A DNA stretch of 29,981 nt, from the NCBI GenBank assembly GCA_003254885.1, contig QANT01002078.1, forward strand, positions 1-29,981, in the 5' to 3' direction. Made by a program: the position numbers and the translations under genes. The notes below the pieces were generated by a model. That model saw only the letters and a list, made by a program, of their open reading frames with translations, was not told the origin of the DNA and ran no database searches. This DNA is from Purshia tridentata (taxonomy: Eukaryota; Streptophyta; Magnoliopsida; Rosales; Rosaceae). This document shows positions 1 through 10,283 of the stretch, piece by piece (the first letter of the stretch is position 1; every line of letters begins with the position of its first letter).

Positions 1-251
1 TTTAATTTTTTATATATAAATTAAAATATTTTATTTAAATATAATTTTTTATAACTTTTTATCCAAAATTGCAATGTGTAGTACAAAGCAATACAATGCT
101 GTACCAGTGGCAGTACCATTACCTAATTTAATTAGCGATACCTGGTCAACACACAAACGTACGCAACGACAAAGTTGATATATTTCGCTGGAGGCCCTCC
201 AAAAATCTAGAATCTCATCCTCTGTAAAGCTTTATCGAAGTTTTTTTAGAC
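1..251. promoter_or_regulatory. Upstream region of the Fe-SOD gene, with clustered GTAC cores
   Basis: The first 60 bases are strongly AT-rich. Positions 81-84, 101-104, 113-116 and 159-162 each carry the tetranucleotide GTAC. A fifth lies at 270-273, inside the first exon. GTAC is the core of the copper-response element bound by SPL7-type factors in plants, and plant Fe-SOD expression is tied to copper status in some species. Whether these cores are functional is inference. No convincing TATA box is seen close to the start codon. Confidence 0.35.
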
Positions 252-365
252 ATGGTAGCCTCAGTAGTAGTACCAGTAGGAGCAACAACACCTCTAGCTA
301 CGCCCAATTCGCTAACCTGCGCGCTGGGTCAATCATGGCAAGGTCATTATCCCTCCTCCCCCTCC

Positions 366-411
<46 letters not shown>

Positions 412-2541
412 TGGGTTTATCCTTTAATCGTTAATCTAAATTCACAGGACTTTGTGGAAGTCTGGAACCATCGTCCCGTAGCTTGCAATGGGCAAAGAAA
501 GAGGTTCGCTTGCTTCGCAATTTTAATTTTATTTTGTACACGCATACGTGGGCTTCGTTTGCTTTCTGAGTATATGGAAGAATTGAAATTTGAAATTGGT
601 AGTATATATTATGGATTTAATTTGGAATTTTAATACTGTCAAAGCAGAGACAATGCAAAAGGAAAGCCGGTCCAACTCATATTAGTGCAATATTTGAGCT
701 AAAGCCTCCTCCTTATCCACTGGTAACAATTGAGTTCGCTTTTTATATAAATTGAAGCTGACTTTGATTTTTAGGTAGATAATTACTAGTTTATAGTGGG
801 TTTAGCTCAGGTTAAGTTTCATTGCAAGCATTTCACTAAAGTTTCCATCTTTGATCTTTTATAGACCATACAGAATGAAACTCAGTTTGGATAAAAATGG
901 GCAGTAAAATTCGTTTTCAGTTAATATGACAATGTTGAGCCAATATTGTATTATTGTTTAAATCGTTACACTTCGCTTTGATGTGTAATTTTGAGCAGGA
1001 TGCTCTGGAGCCGCATATGAGCAAGGAGACCCTGGAATATCACTGGGGGAAGCACCACAAGGGTTATGTGGCTAACCTAAACAAGCAAATAGTAGAAACT
1101 GAACTAGATGGATTGTCATTGGAAGATGTCATAATTGCTACATACAACAAGGGGGATCTGCTTCCACCTTTTAACAATGCAGCACAGGTATGCTATCCAT
1201 GAGATGACTTTTCATCATGATTTTGAATTTTTTGAGTTGATATTTTAAGGCGTGAGGGGAAATGCATCTCAATTTGAAATCATGCATTTGTGCCGAAATT
1301 AAGGTTAAATTCGATGTTGGTGAAGTTAACTTATAACTAGTTAAATGTTAAGTAGCTATTGACAAATGAGGATTGATTTCTGGCATATAATGTTTAGTTA
1401 TGCTTATGCATCAGTACATTTCCACCAGTTGACTATATCGGTATCCCAAGACTTTCTGTGTGGTCACCCACAACAAGCAGTCATTCTGAAGTTGACTACT
1501 TATTGCTTTTTTACCTTTTTGCAGATCTGGAACCATGACTTCTTCTGGGAATCCATGAAACCAGGTGGTGGTGGAAGGCCATCCGGGGAACTTCTAGAAC
1601 TAATTAATAGAGATTTTGGTTCTTTTGAGAGATTTGTTGAAGACTTGAGGTCGGCTGCAGCTACACAGTTCGGTTCTGGTTGGGCTTGGCTTGCGTGTGA
1701 GTGATTGCCTTCCTATTTAGCATTTCTTATTCTTTGCTTTAAGATTCCAAATTCTGATGTCACACTGAATTTAGCATACAATAATATATCTGTTGTTTGT
1801 GCTCTCCAGATAAAGCAAATAGACTTGATGTTGGGAATGCAGTAAATCCTAATCCATCGGATGAAGACAAGAAGCTTGTTGTGGTGAAGAGTCCTAATGC
1901 TGTAAATCCCCTTGTTTGGGATTATTCTGTGAGTATTGTGACTGATTAAATTCTTTTCCTAACTCATATTTCATGTATAGATGTGGTACTTCATAGGAAA
2001 ATATTGTATTCGTATCAAGATTTTTCTTCTTGTGTGTAATGACTTTTCTTATTCGTTTCATGCAGCCGCTCCTTACCATCGATGTTTGGGAGGTATTGAC
2101 AGTTATTTATATTTCTTCCTGTTTAAAAATAGTTTATTGTATTCCTTAAGAGAAAAACCTTTAGTCCATTACTAACTGATTGCTACAATCAATGGAAACT
2201 TGTTTTGTTTCAACAGCATGCTTACTACCTCGATTTTCAGGTTAGTCTTTGTTCACTAAACAATTTCCCTTTTATATGCATTGTGTTTATTACCAGTACA
2301 TCTAACAACTGTATCATATTGGTTCTTCCCCCAGAACCGCCGAGTTGATTACATATCAACCTTTTTGGAGAAACTTGTATCATGGGAAGCAGTCAGTTCT
2401 AGACTTGAAATTGCAAAGGCACGAGCTACTGAAAGAGAAAAAGAAGAAAGGAAGAAAAGAGAGGAAGCGGTGAAGACAGCAGATGGTGAAGTTGAAGGGA
2501 TTTATGTGGACAACAAGAGTGATGACTCAGAGACTGAATGA
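252..2541 (+). CDS. FSD2: Chloroplast iron superoxide dismutase, FSD2 type
   Basis: Converts superoxide to hydrogen peroxide and oxygen, presumably at plastid thylakoids or nucleoids. Exons: 252-342, 448-503, 648-722, 999-1187, 1525-1696, 1810-1928, 2066-2092, 2217-2240, 2335-2541; 319 residues. The first ~65 residues form a Ser/Arg/Lys-bearing transit peptide, followed by the plant Fe-SOD lead-in [18 protein letters not shown]. The four expected metal ligands are present: His89 (YHWGKHH), His141 (WNHDFFW), Asp240 and His244 (DVWEH). The start at 252 opens the reading frame, and the spliced exons 2-3 match FSD2 N-termini. The C-terminus (about residues 275-319) is a charged Lys/Glu stretch ending in an acidic tail, as in FSD2 rather than FSD1. 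Two consecutive microexons (27 and 24 nt) encode the Asp-x3-His ligand pair. It converges on the CDC20 gene, with 276 bp between the stop codons. FSD3 is the main alternative, and the acidic tail argues for FSD2. Confidence 0.93.
371..409. repeat. (CT)n microsatellite in intron 1 of the Fe-SOD gene
   Basis: An uninterrupted CT dinucleotide run of about 19 units lies between the first donor (343) and the acceptor at 446-447. It provides a long pyrimidine tract upstream of the acceptor and is likely length-polymorphic. Confidence 0.9.
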
Positions 2542-2817
2542 TTCAGTTTATTTTCATTGAAGACAAACTGGAAACAATTTTGTGTTCGTTGCAGTGTTAC
2601 AGAGGTCATTTTAAGTTTATGCGGCATGTACCATATTTTTGTTGTATCCATGATTGGAAGTTTAGGTGGCATGTACCAAGTTTTTGTTGGAAATTTCTGG
2701 TGTGCTATAAAAGTAGATGATAAGGAAACATGTATTTTTCTAAAATTTTCTACTTGGTTGCTCATGTACATATATGTAGTTTCTTTGATATATAACGACA
2801 TCAAATTTTACATCCCA
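2542..2817. other. Convergent 3' flanks of FSD2 and CDC20, with a degenerate 46-bp direct repeat
   Basis: This 276-bp gap must hold the 3'UTRs and polyadenylation sites of both convergent genes. The segment GGCATGTACCA plus following T-rich sequence occurs at 2622 and again at 2668, an imperfect direct repeat with a 46-bp offset. No perfect AATAAA polyadenylation signal is seen on the plus strand. Confidence 0.6.
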
Positions 2818-5490
2818 TCATCTTATGGGAGAAGTCTTAAGGGACAAAAGGCTGTCCAGAGCTGAGAGTCTTAAATTATTATGACCAGGTGGTCCAAAGA
2901 CCTCCCAAAAACGAAGAGTCCCATCTCCCACAGCCGATGCCACAGTTAACCCATCAGGACTCTGAAACAAAATCAATAAAAAGGAGCAAGTTAGAGGTTT
3001 AGATGGTTGAAATACTATATGGAGTGGGTCATATAAGAGATTTCTCCAAATAAAAGTATTTATGGGATTCAAAGGACTTGTATATATATATGTTAATTTG
3101 GTATGCTTATGCACTAAGTCCTTCATTAGATGCTTATACAGAACAGTGGGACTACTAGTCTGTATTGGAAAATAAATCGAATTTGAAAAATAAATCTTAG
3201 GTTGTAATACTAATACCCGGGAAAGGTGGAGGACTCTGAAGTTGTGACGCTTCAAGTTTCCCACTTTATTCATGGAAGGATACCTCCAGAGGCATAGCTG
3301 ATTCTTAATGAGCTCGGTCGAGCCAAAGCCATGACCACTCAGTATCTCCTTGTGATGCCTGTTCCACTCCAGTCCACAAACCTGGATATATAAAAAGAAG
3401 TTATTGCAGAATTTGCAGGTAATGAGAAATATAGGTGTGGTTCTTTTTAATGGTTAACATTATTAGTTAACTGATTAGCATATCATAAAAAACCATGAAA
3501 AAATTATAAAATGGAGAGCTCAATTGTATAACTTGCCTGAGCTTTGGTATCAATGCTGTTAATACAGGTCCCCTTCTGCGTATTCCATATCTTAATCGAC
3601 CCATCTTTTGTGCCTCCTCCAGAAGCAAGCACATCAGACTCATATGGGCACCATGCAAGGGCCTTGACTGCAGCACAATGGTCTTTAAATCGATACAAGA
3701 ATGTTGATGAGTTCATTTTGTAAGAGTCCCATATGTACAAAAGGTTTTCATTGCCACCACTTGCCAATACATTGCCTCTTCCTGACCATTTCAACCCACA
3801 GACTTCTTCAGAGTGTGCCTGTAAACGGGAAGTCACATTGTTTCCTGCTTTGACTGTCAAAGAAAACATCAAAACAAGAAATAGTGAATTATTCTATTAA
3901 ACCAATGATTTAGAATCAGAATAGAAGGTTATATAGCAGTCTTGAAGTACCATCATGGTTGATGATGGACCTGTCTCGGCTGCCTGATGTTAAAATGTGG
4001 CCATTCCATGCTATGGTTGCTACCCTGCTAGTATGGTTTTCTAGGTTTCTAACCTGTGTATCATAAAGATGAACAATGGTTTCAATTTCATTAAATGTCT
4101 AAAGACAATGAATAAACTTAAAAGGCATGAGAGGGTGTGGTTGAGAGAGCTTTACAAGCTTGTTAGTCTCAGCATCCCAAAGTTGGAGTTTGGAGCGCTT
4201 ATATCCAACTGCCAAAAATTTGGTATCTTCAGACCAGGCTACGCTTGTGGGATAATCATACTGATCATCAACATGCAGCAGCTTATGTACATCTAGGCTC
4301 TCTGAGTTCCAGAGGTATAAATCCTTGCCCAATGCAACTGCAAGAACACTGTTCTTCCCCCAATCCATGATGTTCATGTAAAAGTCATTTTTTATGTTTG
4401 GTGCATCCAGAATCCTAGCTTCCCCCTTCAGCATATGAACACTTAGGTCAAAGTTACAGAGAGAGCAAAATAAAATCACACTTTTACAGGCCAAATATGG
4501 AATCTAAAACTCTATGCATGAAGCAAACAATACTATCATATTTGTCTCAAACTACTGCTTAATTCAGTTATCTATTTCCCTTTGTAAAGTTCATAGGGCC
4601 AAGTAAACCCCATCGGACCTATGAACATATTTTCATCACTAAACTGTAAATGACAAATGATTCAAAGCAATAGAGGAGGTTCAAAATTAATACTTTTCTC
4701 ATCAAAAGGAAAGGGGAAGAAACAAATTGAGATGCACCAGTACCTTGGGCAAACTTCGAAGCTGATGATGTTTGATATAATTATCCAATTCCTCTGCCTC
4801 ATCCCGTCGCATCTCATCAACACAAAGACTGGACTTTCTCTTTGATTTTGGACTCCCCCTGAAAACCAACATGCGAAACGGATTCCCATCTGAATCCAAA
4901 GTCAGTTTGTCCTCCAACTTCTGTCTGTACAAGTCCTGTCACAAAAAGAAAAATCAATGAACTTAGAGAAGACCCGAGAACTGGGATATCCATTTGCAGC
5001 AGCCAAGAAATTCAAGAATTGTTTGCAGCACAAGCAAGAAAAAGTAAGAACTATACTGCTCCTCTACAACTTTAACATACCCAATTCTTTAATTTCAGCA
5101 AAAGTGAAATGGACTAGGATAAAAAACTAAAACCCAAATGAATTTATGCACGAACAGACTAAAACTGATTAAAGCAATGTAAATTCATACATTGAAATTT
5201 GAATTTCGGCTTGGTACTGTCCTGTTTGTCAATAAACTGCGGGCTTGATCAAGATCCATCAAACTCCTATTGGGTATAAACCGATCTCCCTGAATTTGCA
5301 GGTACACATACCCAAAATTCAAAGAACAGCAAATCAGCAATCAAATACCAAAAGATAAAGAAGAAAAAGAAAAAAGAAATCACAAAAGAATGATAAAAGA
5401 GTAATGCATTTGTACCGGAAAGTCAAACTGGGTAATGGGGCTGCTGTGGAGGCGAGTTGGGGAGTACCAATCCGATTGAAGTTCCCACAT
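2818..5490 (-). CDS. CDC20: CDC20/Fizzy-type WD40 activator of the anaphase-promoting complex
   Basis: Substrate-recruiting coactivator of the APC/C ubiquitin ligase in mitosis and target of the spindle checkpoint. Exons (minus strand): 5490-5416, 5289-5191, 4935-4744, 4425-4156, 4053-3951, 3844-3537, 3381-3217, 2961-2818; 451 residues. Residues 26-33 hold the C-box (DRFIPNR), which contacts the APC/C. RMLVFR near residue 79 fits the Mad2-binding KILR-like site. ILDAP opens the seven-bladed propeller, and WD repeats follow (YLWN, LQLWD, YIWD, IKIWN, LCLW, LRFW). The protein ends in Ile-Arg, the IR tail that docks on APC/C TPR subunits. It is CDC20 rather than FZR/CDH1 by its linker and propeller sequence (SRDRSIINHD, EVCGLKWSG, AQSPDG-like SPDG). 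The N-terminal part is divergent from canonical plant CDC20. Intron 6 begins with GC. The acceptor of exon 4 (4426) is the least certain boundary. Confidence 0.9.
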
Positions 5491-5664
5491 GTTTGATAAA
5501 TTGGTTGCTCGCTGATTTCTATCGTAAATAATGAGAAAAAAACAAATATTCGTTCTCTTTCTTTAATTCCTTCTCTTTCTTTACTCGGAAATAAAGAAGA
5601 AGAAGAAGAAGAAGGTAGAAAATCTTTAACTACAACAACGACATGCAGGCGTTCAACTAAGGCA

Positions 5665-5801
5665 TCTCCCGCCAAATATATTTATATGCGGGGGAAATCG
5701 AACCGTTGCTATTGTGGGGACGATTCAGAGAAAACATGGGCCGGGTTGGGCCTAAAAAGTTTGGCCTAAAAAACTAAAGGGGTTTCTAGAGCCCAGGCCC
5801 A
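5665..5801 (-). promoter_or_regulatory. Cell-cycle promoter of the CDC20 gene: E2F, MSA-like core, site II motifs
   Basis: Read on the minus strand upstream of the CDC20 start (5490), 5676-5667 is TTTGGCGGGA, an excellent E2F/DP site. 5709-5701 is GCAACGGTT, containing the AACGG core of mitosis-specific activator elements bound by three-repeat MYBs. Site II motifs (TGGGCC or its complement) occur at 5737-5742, 5747-5752 and 5796-5801. A TATA-like ATATAAATA lies at about 5687-5678. These motif classes are known in promoters of plant S-phase and G2/M genes. Their presence fits a CDC20 regulated by the cell cycle. Confidence 0.6.
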
Positions 5802-5861
5802 ATGCAACTAGTGCAAGCCAAGAACACCTGATTTTCCCAGTTTCGCTGGAGCTTGGTCGAT

Positions 5862-6049
5862 CAAGCAATGAAGAAGAGAAGGCCTAGCATGAGAAAGAAG
5901 AGCCTGTCAGTTTAGCCCAGATGACCTGCCTGGCCGAACAGGGAGGTCTTCACCATAGAAGTCTGTCTGGTGGAGCAGGCAAGTCATCCTTGGCTACCAA
6001 ACAAGGCTCTTGCTCTCATGCTATGCCTCTCTTCCTCTCTCCATTCAAG
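5862..6049 (-). ncRNA. MIR169: MIR169 precursor hairpin (microRNA169)
   Basis: Read on the minus strand, 5996-5976 is a perfect 21-nt miR169 of the h/n type, beginning TAGCCAAGGATGACTTGCC. It sits in the 5' arm of a long fold-back. The facing 3' arm (minus strand of about 5935-5913) pairs with it across the whole mature region, with one mismatch, one single-base bulge and a G:U wobble. Pairing continues below the mature duplex for about 45 bp, through GAGCCT, CTAGCATGAGA and AAGAAGAG-type segments (6003-6045 against 5869-5906), and the loop is about 5940-5968. miR169 is established as guiding cleavage of NF-YA transcription-factor mRNAs, with roles in drought, nitrogen response and nodulation. 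The gene is on the same strand as CDC20 and about 370 bp upstream of its start codon. It has its own TATA box at 6106-6097. Confidence 0.92.
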
Positions 6050-6096
6050 CCTACAATGGTGGATGCAAGTCTTACATTTTGAAGGGTGATGGGTCT

Positions 6097-6106
6097 CTTT
6101 TTATAG
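6097..6106 (-). promoter_or_regulatory. TATA box of the MIR169 transcript
   Basis: The minus strand reads CTATAAAAAG here. It lies about 50 bases upstream of the base of the MIR169 stem, so transcription would start near 6070-6075, just before the hairpin. The position fits a pri-miRNA core promoter. Confidence 0.6.
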
Positions 6107-6109
6107 CCT

Positions 6110-7396
6110 GAAAAGGAAAGAACAAAAAAAGGCAAATATTTGCATGAATTCTTCTTATTGTGTCATTTGTGTGTGTGCACCATTTGAGTGTGACATGGTG
6201 GAATATATTCTCTGAGAAAAAAAGGAAAGCTCATGAAGGTCAATCTGACACATTGATCACACAATTTGATCAATTTGGTCTTGAGTCTTCAAATTTTTTA
6301 AAAAAGATTTGAGACATTTGAGAGAATATTAGGATGTGAGGTTATTATGCTTTCACAGCTGATTTTTGGTCATGGTGATGCAAATTAAGGCTTTTAAGTG
6401 GACTGAAATATGATAATTAATTTTTTCTTGCCTCAAACAGATTGCTTCCCAGTTGCCATTTTTGGCCAGAGGAGTGAGTCCTTAATTTTGTCTTTTACTT
6501 TTGTTATTTTCTTGCTTAAATGTTTAATGTAATAGAAAGCATCTTTGATAAACAGTGCTTCACTTTATGCTAATGATGATTCTGGTCGACAAAATAACCA
6601 AATTGAATGCCCCACCTCATAAATAATGTCAATGCCTTGGCCACTAACAAAGATTTTGTTCCTGTTGACTAGTGGTCTTAGGATCACTTCATCCATTTGG
6701 TTAAAAGTTGTTACTTGGTTAAGTTACTTTTTTAAGGATTATGCAAAAAACACACCCTCAATGCTAATGTCTGCTAGCCTAGTGCGGTGTTATCCATATT
6801 AACAGAGAATGTATTGCTCATCTGGGCCAGTCTCTTGAGTTGGGCTTCCATGAGTTTATAATGTCTCCAGCTTTTGTCTTGAAGTTTCTTGAGGAGGCTA
6901 GGTTGGGTTTTTTTAGGCCCAAGATGGTAGGTAGTTAGTTTGTTTTTGTTGTTGGGCTTCGATCCCATTAACAAGAAAAAAGAAAAAAACGCCAACTAGT
7001 TGTGGTGGACTGGTGGGTTTCAACTTATTTAAATTTTTGAAGTTTTCCAAAAATATTAACGAGGAGATAAAATTGGTAAGGGGCATAGACTCATACAGTG
7101 TTGGGTGCAATTATACTTGCACTAAATACACAACTTGTTTAGCAAAAATATTAACGAGAATAGTTAAACCTGTTTTAACGAGAAACACAACACCCAAAGA
7201 CAAAGGGATAAATAAAAATACGAAAGTACCCCTGCCGATTTGTAAAATTGCAAATTGGACTAGCATTCTTCCCCAACCCCGCACCCCGACCGCCCGATCC
7301 CAAATATATATCCCCAAACAAAAACCTCAAAAACCAGACACACCTCCCCGAATCACACACAGTCAAAGAGAGAGACACAGAGAGAGGAATAGAGAG
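6110..7396. other. Intergenic: MIR169 upstream region and PABN promoter
   Basis: No coding exon or transposon is recognised in this stretch of about 1.3 kb. A 15-bp direct repeat AAAAATATTAACGAG occurs at about 7048 and 7146. The last 130 bases before the PABN start are pyrimidine- and then GA-rich, consistent with a 5'UTR, and a TATA-like AAATATATAT lies at about 7303-7313. The open frames over 6774-7317 have no recognisable protein similarity and look fortuitous. Confidence 0.5.
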
Positions 7397-10283
7397 ATGG
7401 ACGACCAACAAGAGCACGAGGTTTACGGCGGAGAGATCCCCAACGACGACGGAGAAGACGTCGACATGTCGTCCAGGGTCGACGAGGACCAAGAGTACCA
7501 CGACGACCCTAGCTCCAAGGTACACTCATTCTCTATCCTTCTAAATCTGCCTTCTGAGTTTCGTATTTGGTGCGCTTAGGCTGATTCGTTTAGGATTTCA
7601 TTCCGATAGGAGCTGGAGGACATGAAGAAGAGGCTCAAAGAGATTGAAGAAGAGGCCGGCGCTCTCCGCGACATGCAGGCCAAGGTTGAGAAGGAGATGG
7701 GTGCTGTTCAAGGTATCTTCCCCAATCCAGGATAAACAAAAACTTTTACTTGCCTTTATTTATTTATTTTGATGTATTTGTATGATTTATTGACCTAGGG
7801 TTAGCTGCATTCTGTTATTAGGTGGGTTTGAACTTAATGATAATAACCCTTAGGTCAAGCTCCACTTTGTTGCCCTTTTGTGCCATATGTGAAGAACAGG
7901 AAAAATTTAATTATTTTGAATCTTGAAGCGTTTATCGGACTACCCTGGTTGTCAGTTGTCACTGATTAAATGGATAAATTGCCTAAATTGGAAGTTATAA
8001 ATTTTGTGCGAATGGGGTTTTGTAGATTTTGTTCCGCGTATGGGCACGTGTGTTTTCGTAAATGGTTTTACTAGGAGATGTTGTCCTCTTTTATAAGCTA
8101 GATTGGTGATATTGCATAACTATGTGCCTTTAATATGGTAACTGACCGAACTTTCTTACTAGCACCTCCACACTATGCCATTGTTATCTTATAGCGCGCC
8201 TTTTTGTCTTTTCTTTGTCGGTCAGACCATCCGGGAGCACAGTTAAATTAAACTTACATTTATTGGTTTTCAAAGAATCTTTCTTACGTACAGTAGGTCG
8301 CCCTAATTTGTATCAGCAGTAAATTTGAACTTTTCATATTGTTAACCTGGGAATGCACTGCATCTCTTGCTCAATGGTGCTAGATTTTAACTTTTACTTG
8401 AAGGTTTGATGTTTCCACTTTCCAGTAAGAATATCTGTCAATATGGGCTAATATTGTTTTTTTCTTTTTTTTGTTGTGAATGAAGAAGATTCTACTGGTG
8501 GTTCTGTGAGTCAAGCTGAGAAGGAGGAGGTGGATGCTCGATCCATCTATGTTGGTAATGTGAGTCTTAACAATCCTTTCTCTGTTGCATTTTAATTTGG
8601 AACATTTTTATAATACATTTTATTTTTTCATACTCTGCTTTATGTCTCTATCTACTTCCTTACGTAAAATTTATTCTTGGGAAGGATCAATTTTTCAGGA
8701 TTAGAAGATATCATTTTTATGATATTAATCAATTAAAGTGCACCTAGGAGCTATCCTAGGAGAGATTTGTTTGTTGCTTTTGGGGTTTCCTAGGACTATG
8801 AGCTATCCAGAGAGTTTTTTTTTTTTTTTTGCATTTTCTCGCATTTACTTCAGTGATTGTTACATTTCTTTTAGACTTTATTTTCCTTCTTAAGTCTACA
8901 CATTATTGTTTGTTTTTTAGCCTGATTAAGTTAATACTTTAAGATTTGAATTCCATGTCGCCAACTATTGTCCACGGCCATACTAATCTTTAAAAAATCT
9001 AGTTTAGATAATTTCTGGTGAAGATCTGCCTGGTCAATTGACTCATAATTTGTAAATAACTCTCAGTATTTAATAATTTGTAATTCAATGCAATATAAAC
9101 AATCTACCACAACACTTTAATTTGTTGAAATCTATTAGTTTATGAGTTGCAGTCTAAAATTAGTTTGCTTTTCTTTGTATTTTGGTTAGGTTCATCTGCA
9201 CTAGCTCCAAAATTCTTTTTAAATGGTTATGATGCTTGATATTTGCAATGCTCTCTGGAAGCATTAAGACCAAGTGTGAGCACTTTCTTTGACTTTACTT
9301 CAGGTTGACTATGCATGTACTCCTGAGGAAGTCCAGCAGCATTTTCAATCTTGCGGAACTGTGAACAGAGTTACAATTTTGACAGACAAGTTTGGTCAAC
9401 CAAAAGGATTTGCTTACGTTGAGTTTGTTGAAATTGATGCTGTTCAGAATGCTCTCCTGTTAAATGAATCAGAATTGCATGGTCGTCAATTGAAGGTACT
9501 TGGTTATTTTTATATAGATAAATTCTCCGTACTCATTTGAACTATATTGATTGGTTTTGGTATGGTCACAGGTATCTGCTAAGCGGACAAACGTTCCTGG
9601 AATGAAACAGTATCGAGGAAGGCGTCCTAACCCATTTTTTCGATCTCGGAGGCCCTTCATTCCTGCTGCACCTTTCTATTCTCCATATGGTTATGGGTAA
9701 GCCTTAGAATCTCTTTATTCTTCTTTGTTGCCTTTAAGTCAAAGAGGCATGAAAATCTGGAAAATTACAATTTGTCTCCAGCCTATACTGGCTTTGTAAC
9801 CATGTAGTGTGCTTGACTGTAGATTATAGATTCTTGCTGTTTTCATTTTATGATAATGGATACTTCCCAATATGTGCTTCTGAGAGTGTATACATTTTTA
9901 GTGGTACTATATGACCCATAAATAATATTGAACATCGCATGCCTCACACATCCAAAGAAAATAAACTAAAAAGGAAAAGAAGGAAAAAGCTGAAACTGCC
10001 AAAACTAGAAACTATAAAAATCAAGGCCACTAGCCGGTTTCTCCTAGGCTGCAGTGCAGGTCCTTTGCACATACTGCACACTACACAGAAAGCTATGTGT
10101 ATCTATTATTAGACAAATTGACCAGGCTGCTGCAATATAGACGTCTTGTTTTATTTCTTTAGTTGCATTGCTGGAAACTGTAGCGCTATTATTGTTTCTC
10201 TTGCTGCATGCATTGATCTGATTTCTCTTGTGTGCAGGAGGGTTCCAAGGTTCAGGCGGCCCATGCGGTATCGACCATACTAA
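7397..10283 (+). CDS. PABN1: Nuclear poly(A)-binding protein, PABN (PABPN1-like)
   Basis: Binds nascent poly(A) tails in the nucleus and stimulates and limits polyadenylation. Exons: 7397-7519, 7610-7712, 8489-8559, 9304-9495, 9572-9696, 10238-10283; 219 residues. Residues 1-41 are acidic. Residues 42-76 form a Glu/Lys/Leu coiled coil ([15 protein letters not shown]). The single RRM spans about residues 93-170, with RNP2 IYVGNV and RNP1 KGFAYVEF. The Arg-rich C-terminus ([14 protein letters not shown], ending RYRPY) resembles the methylated, transportin-binding tail of this family. Length and order match plant PABN1-3; which paralogue it is cannot be decided. Exon 3 has an AAGAAG tandem acceptor, so residue 77 may be Asp or Glu-Asp. 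The last codons and stop are included in a tandem duplication that continues into the 3'UTR. Confidence 0.94.

Noticed and set aside
5862..6049. Reading the 5.9-kb inverted repeat as a fold-back transposon
   Set aside because: One arm contains a perfect miR169 and the pairing is that of a plant microRNA precursor, which explains the structure better.
7175..7544. Several overlapping frames around the PABN 5' end
   Set aside because: They come from GA/CT-rich leader and the first PABN exon read in the wrong frame. Only the 7397 start gives the PABN N-terminus.
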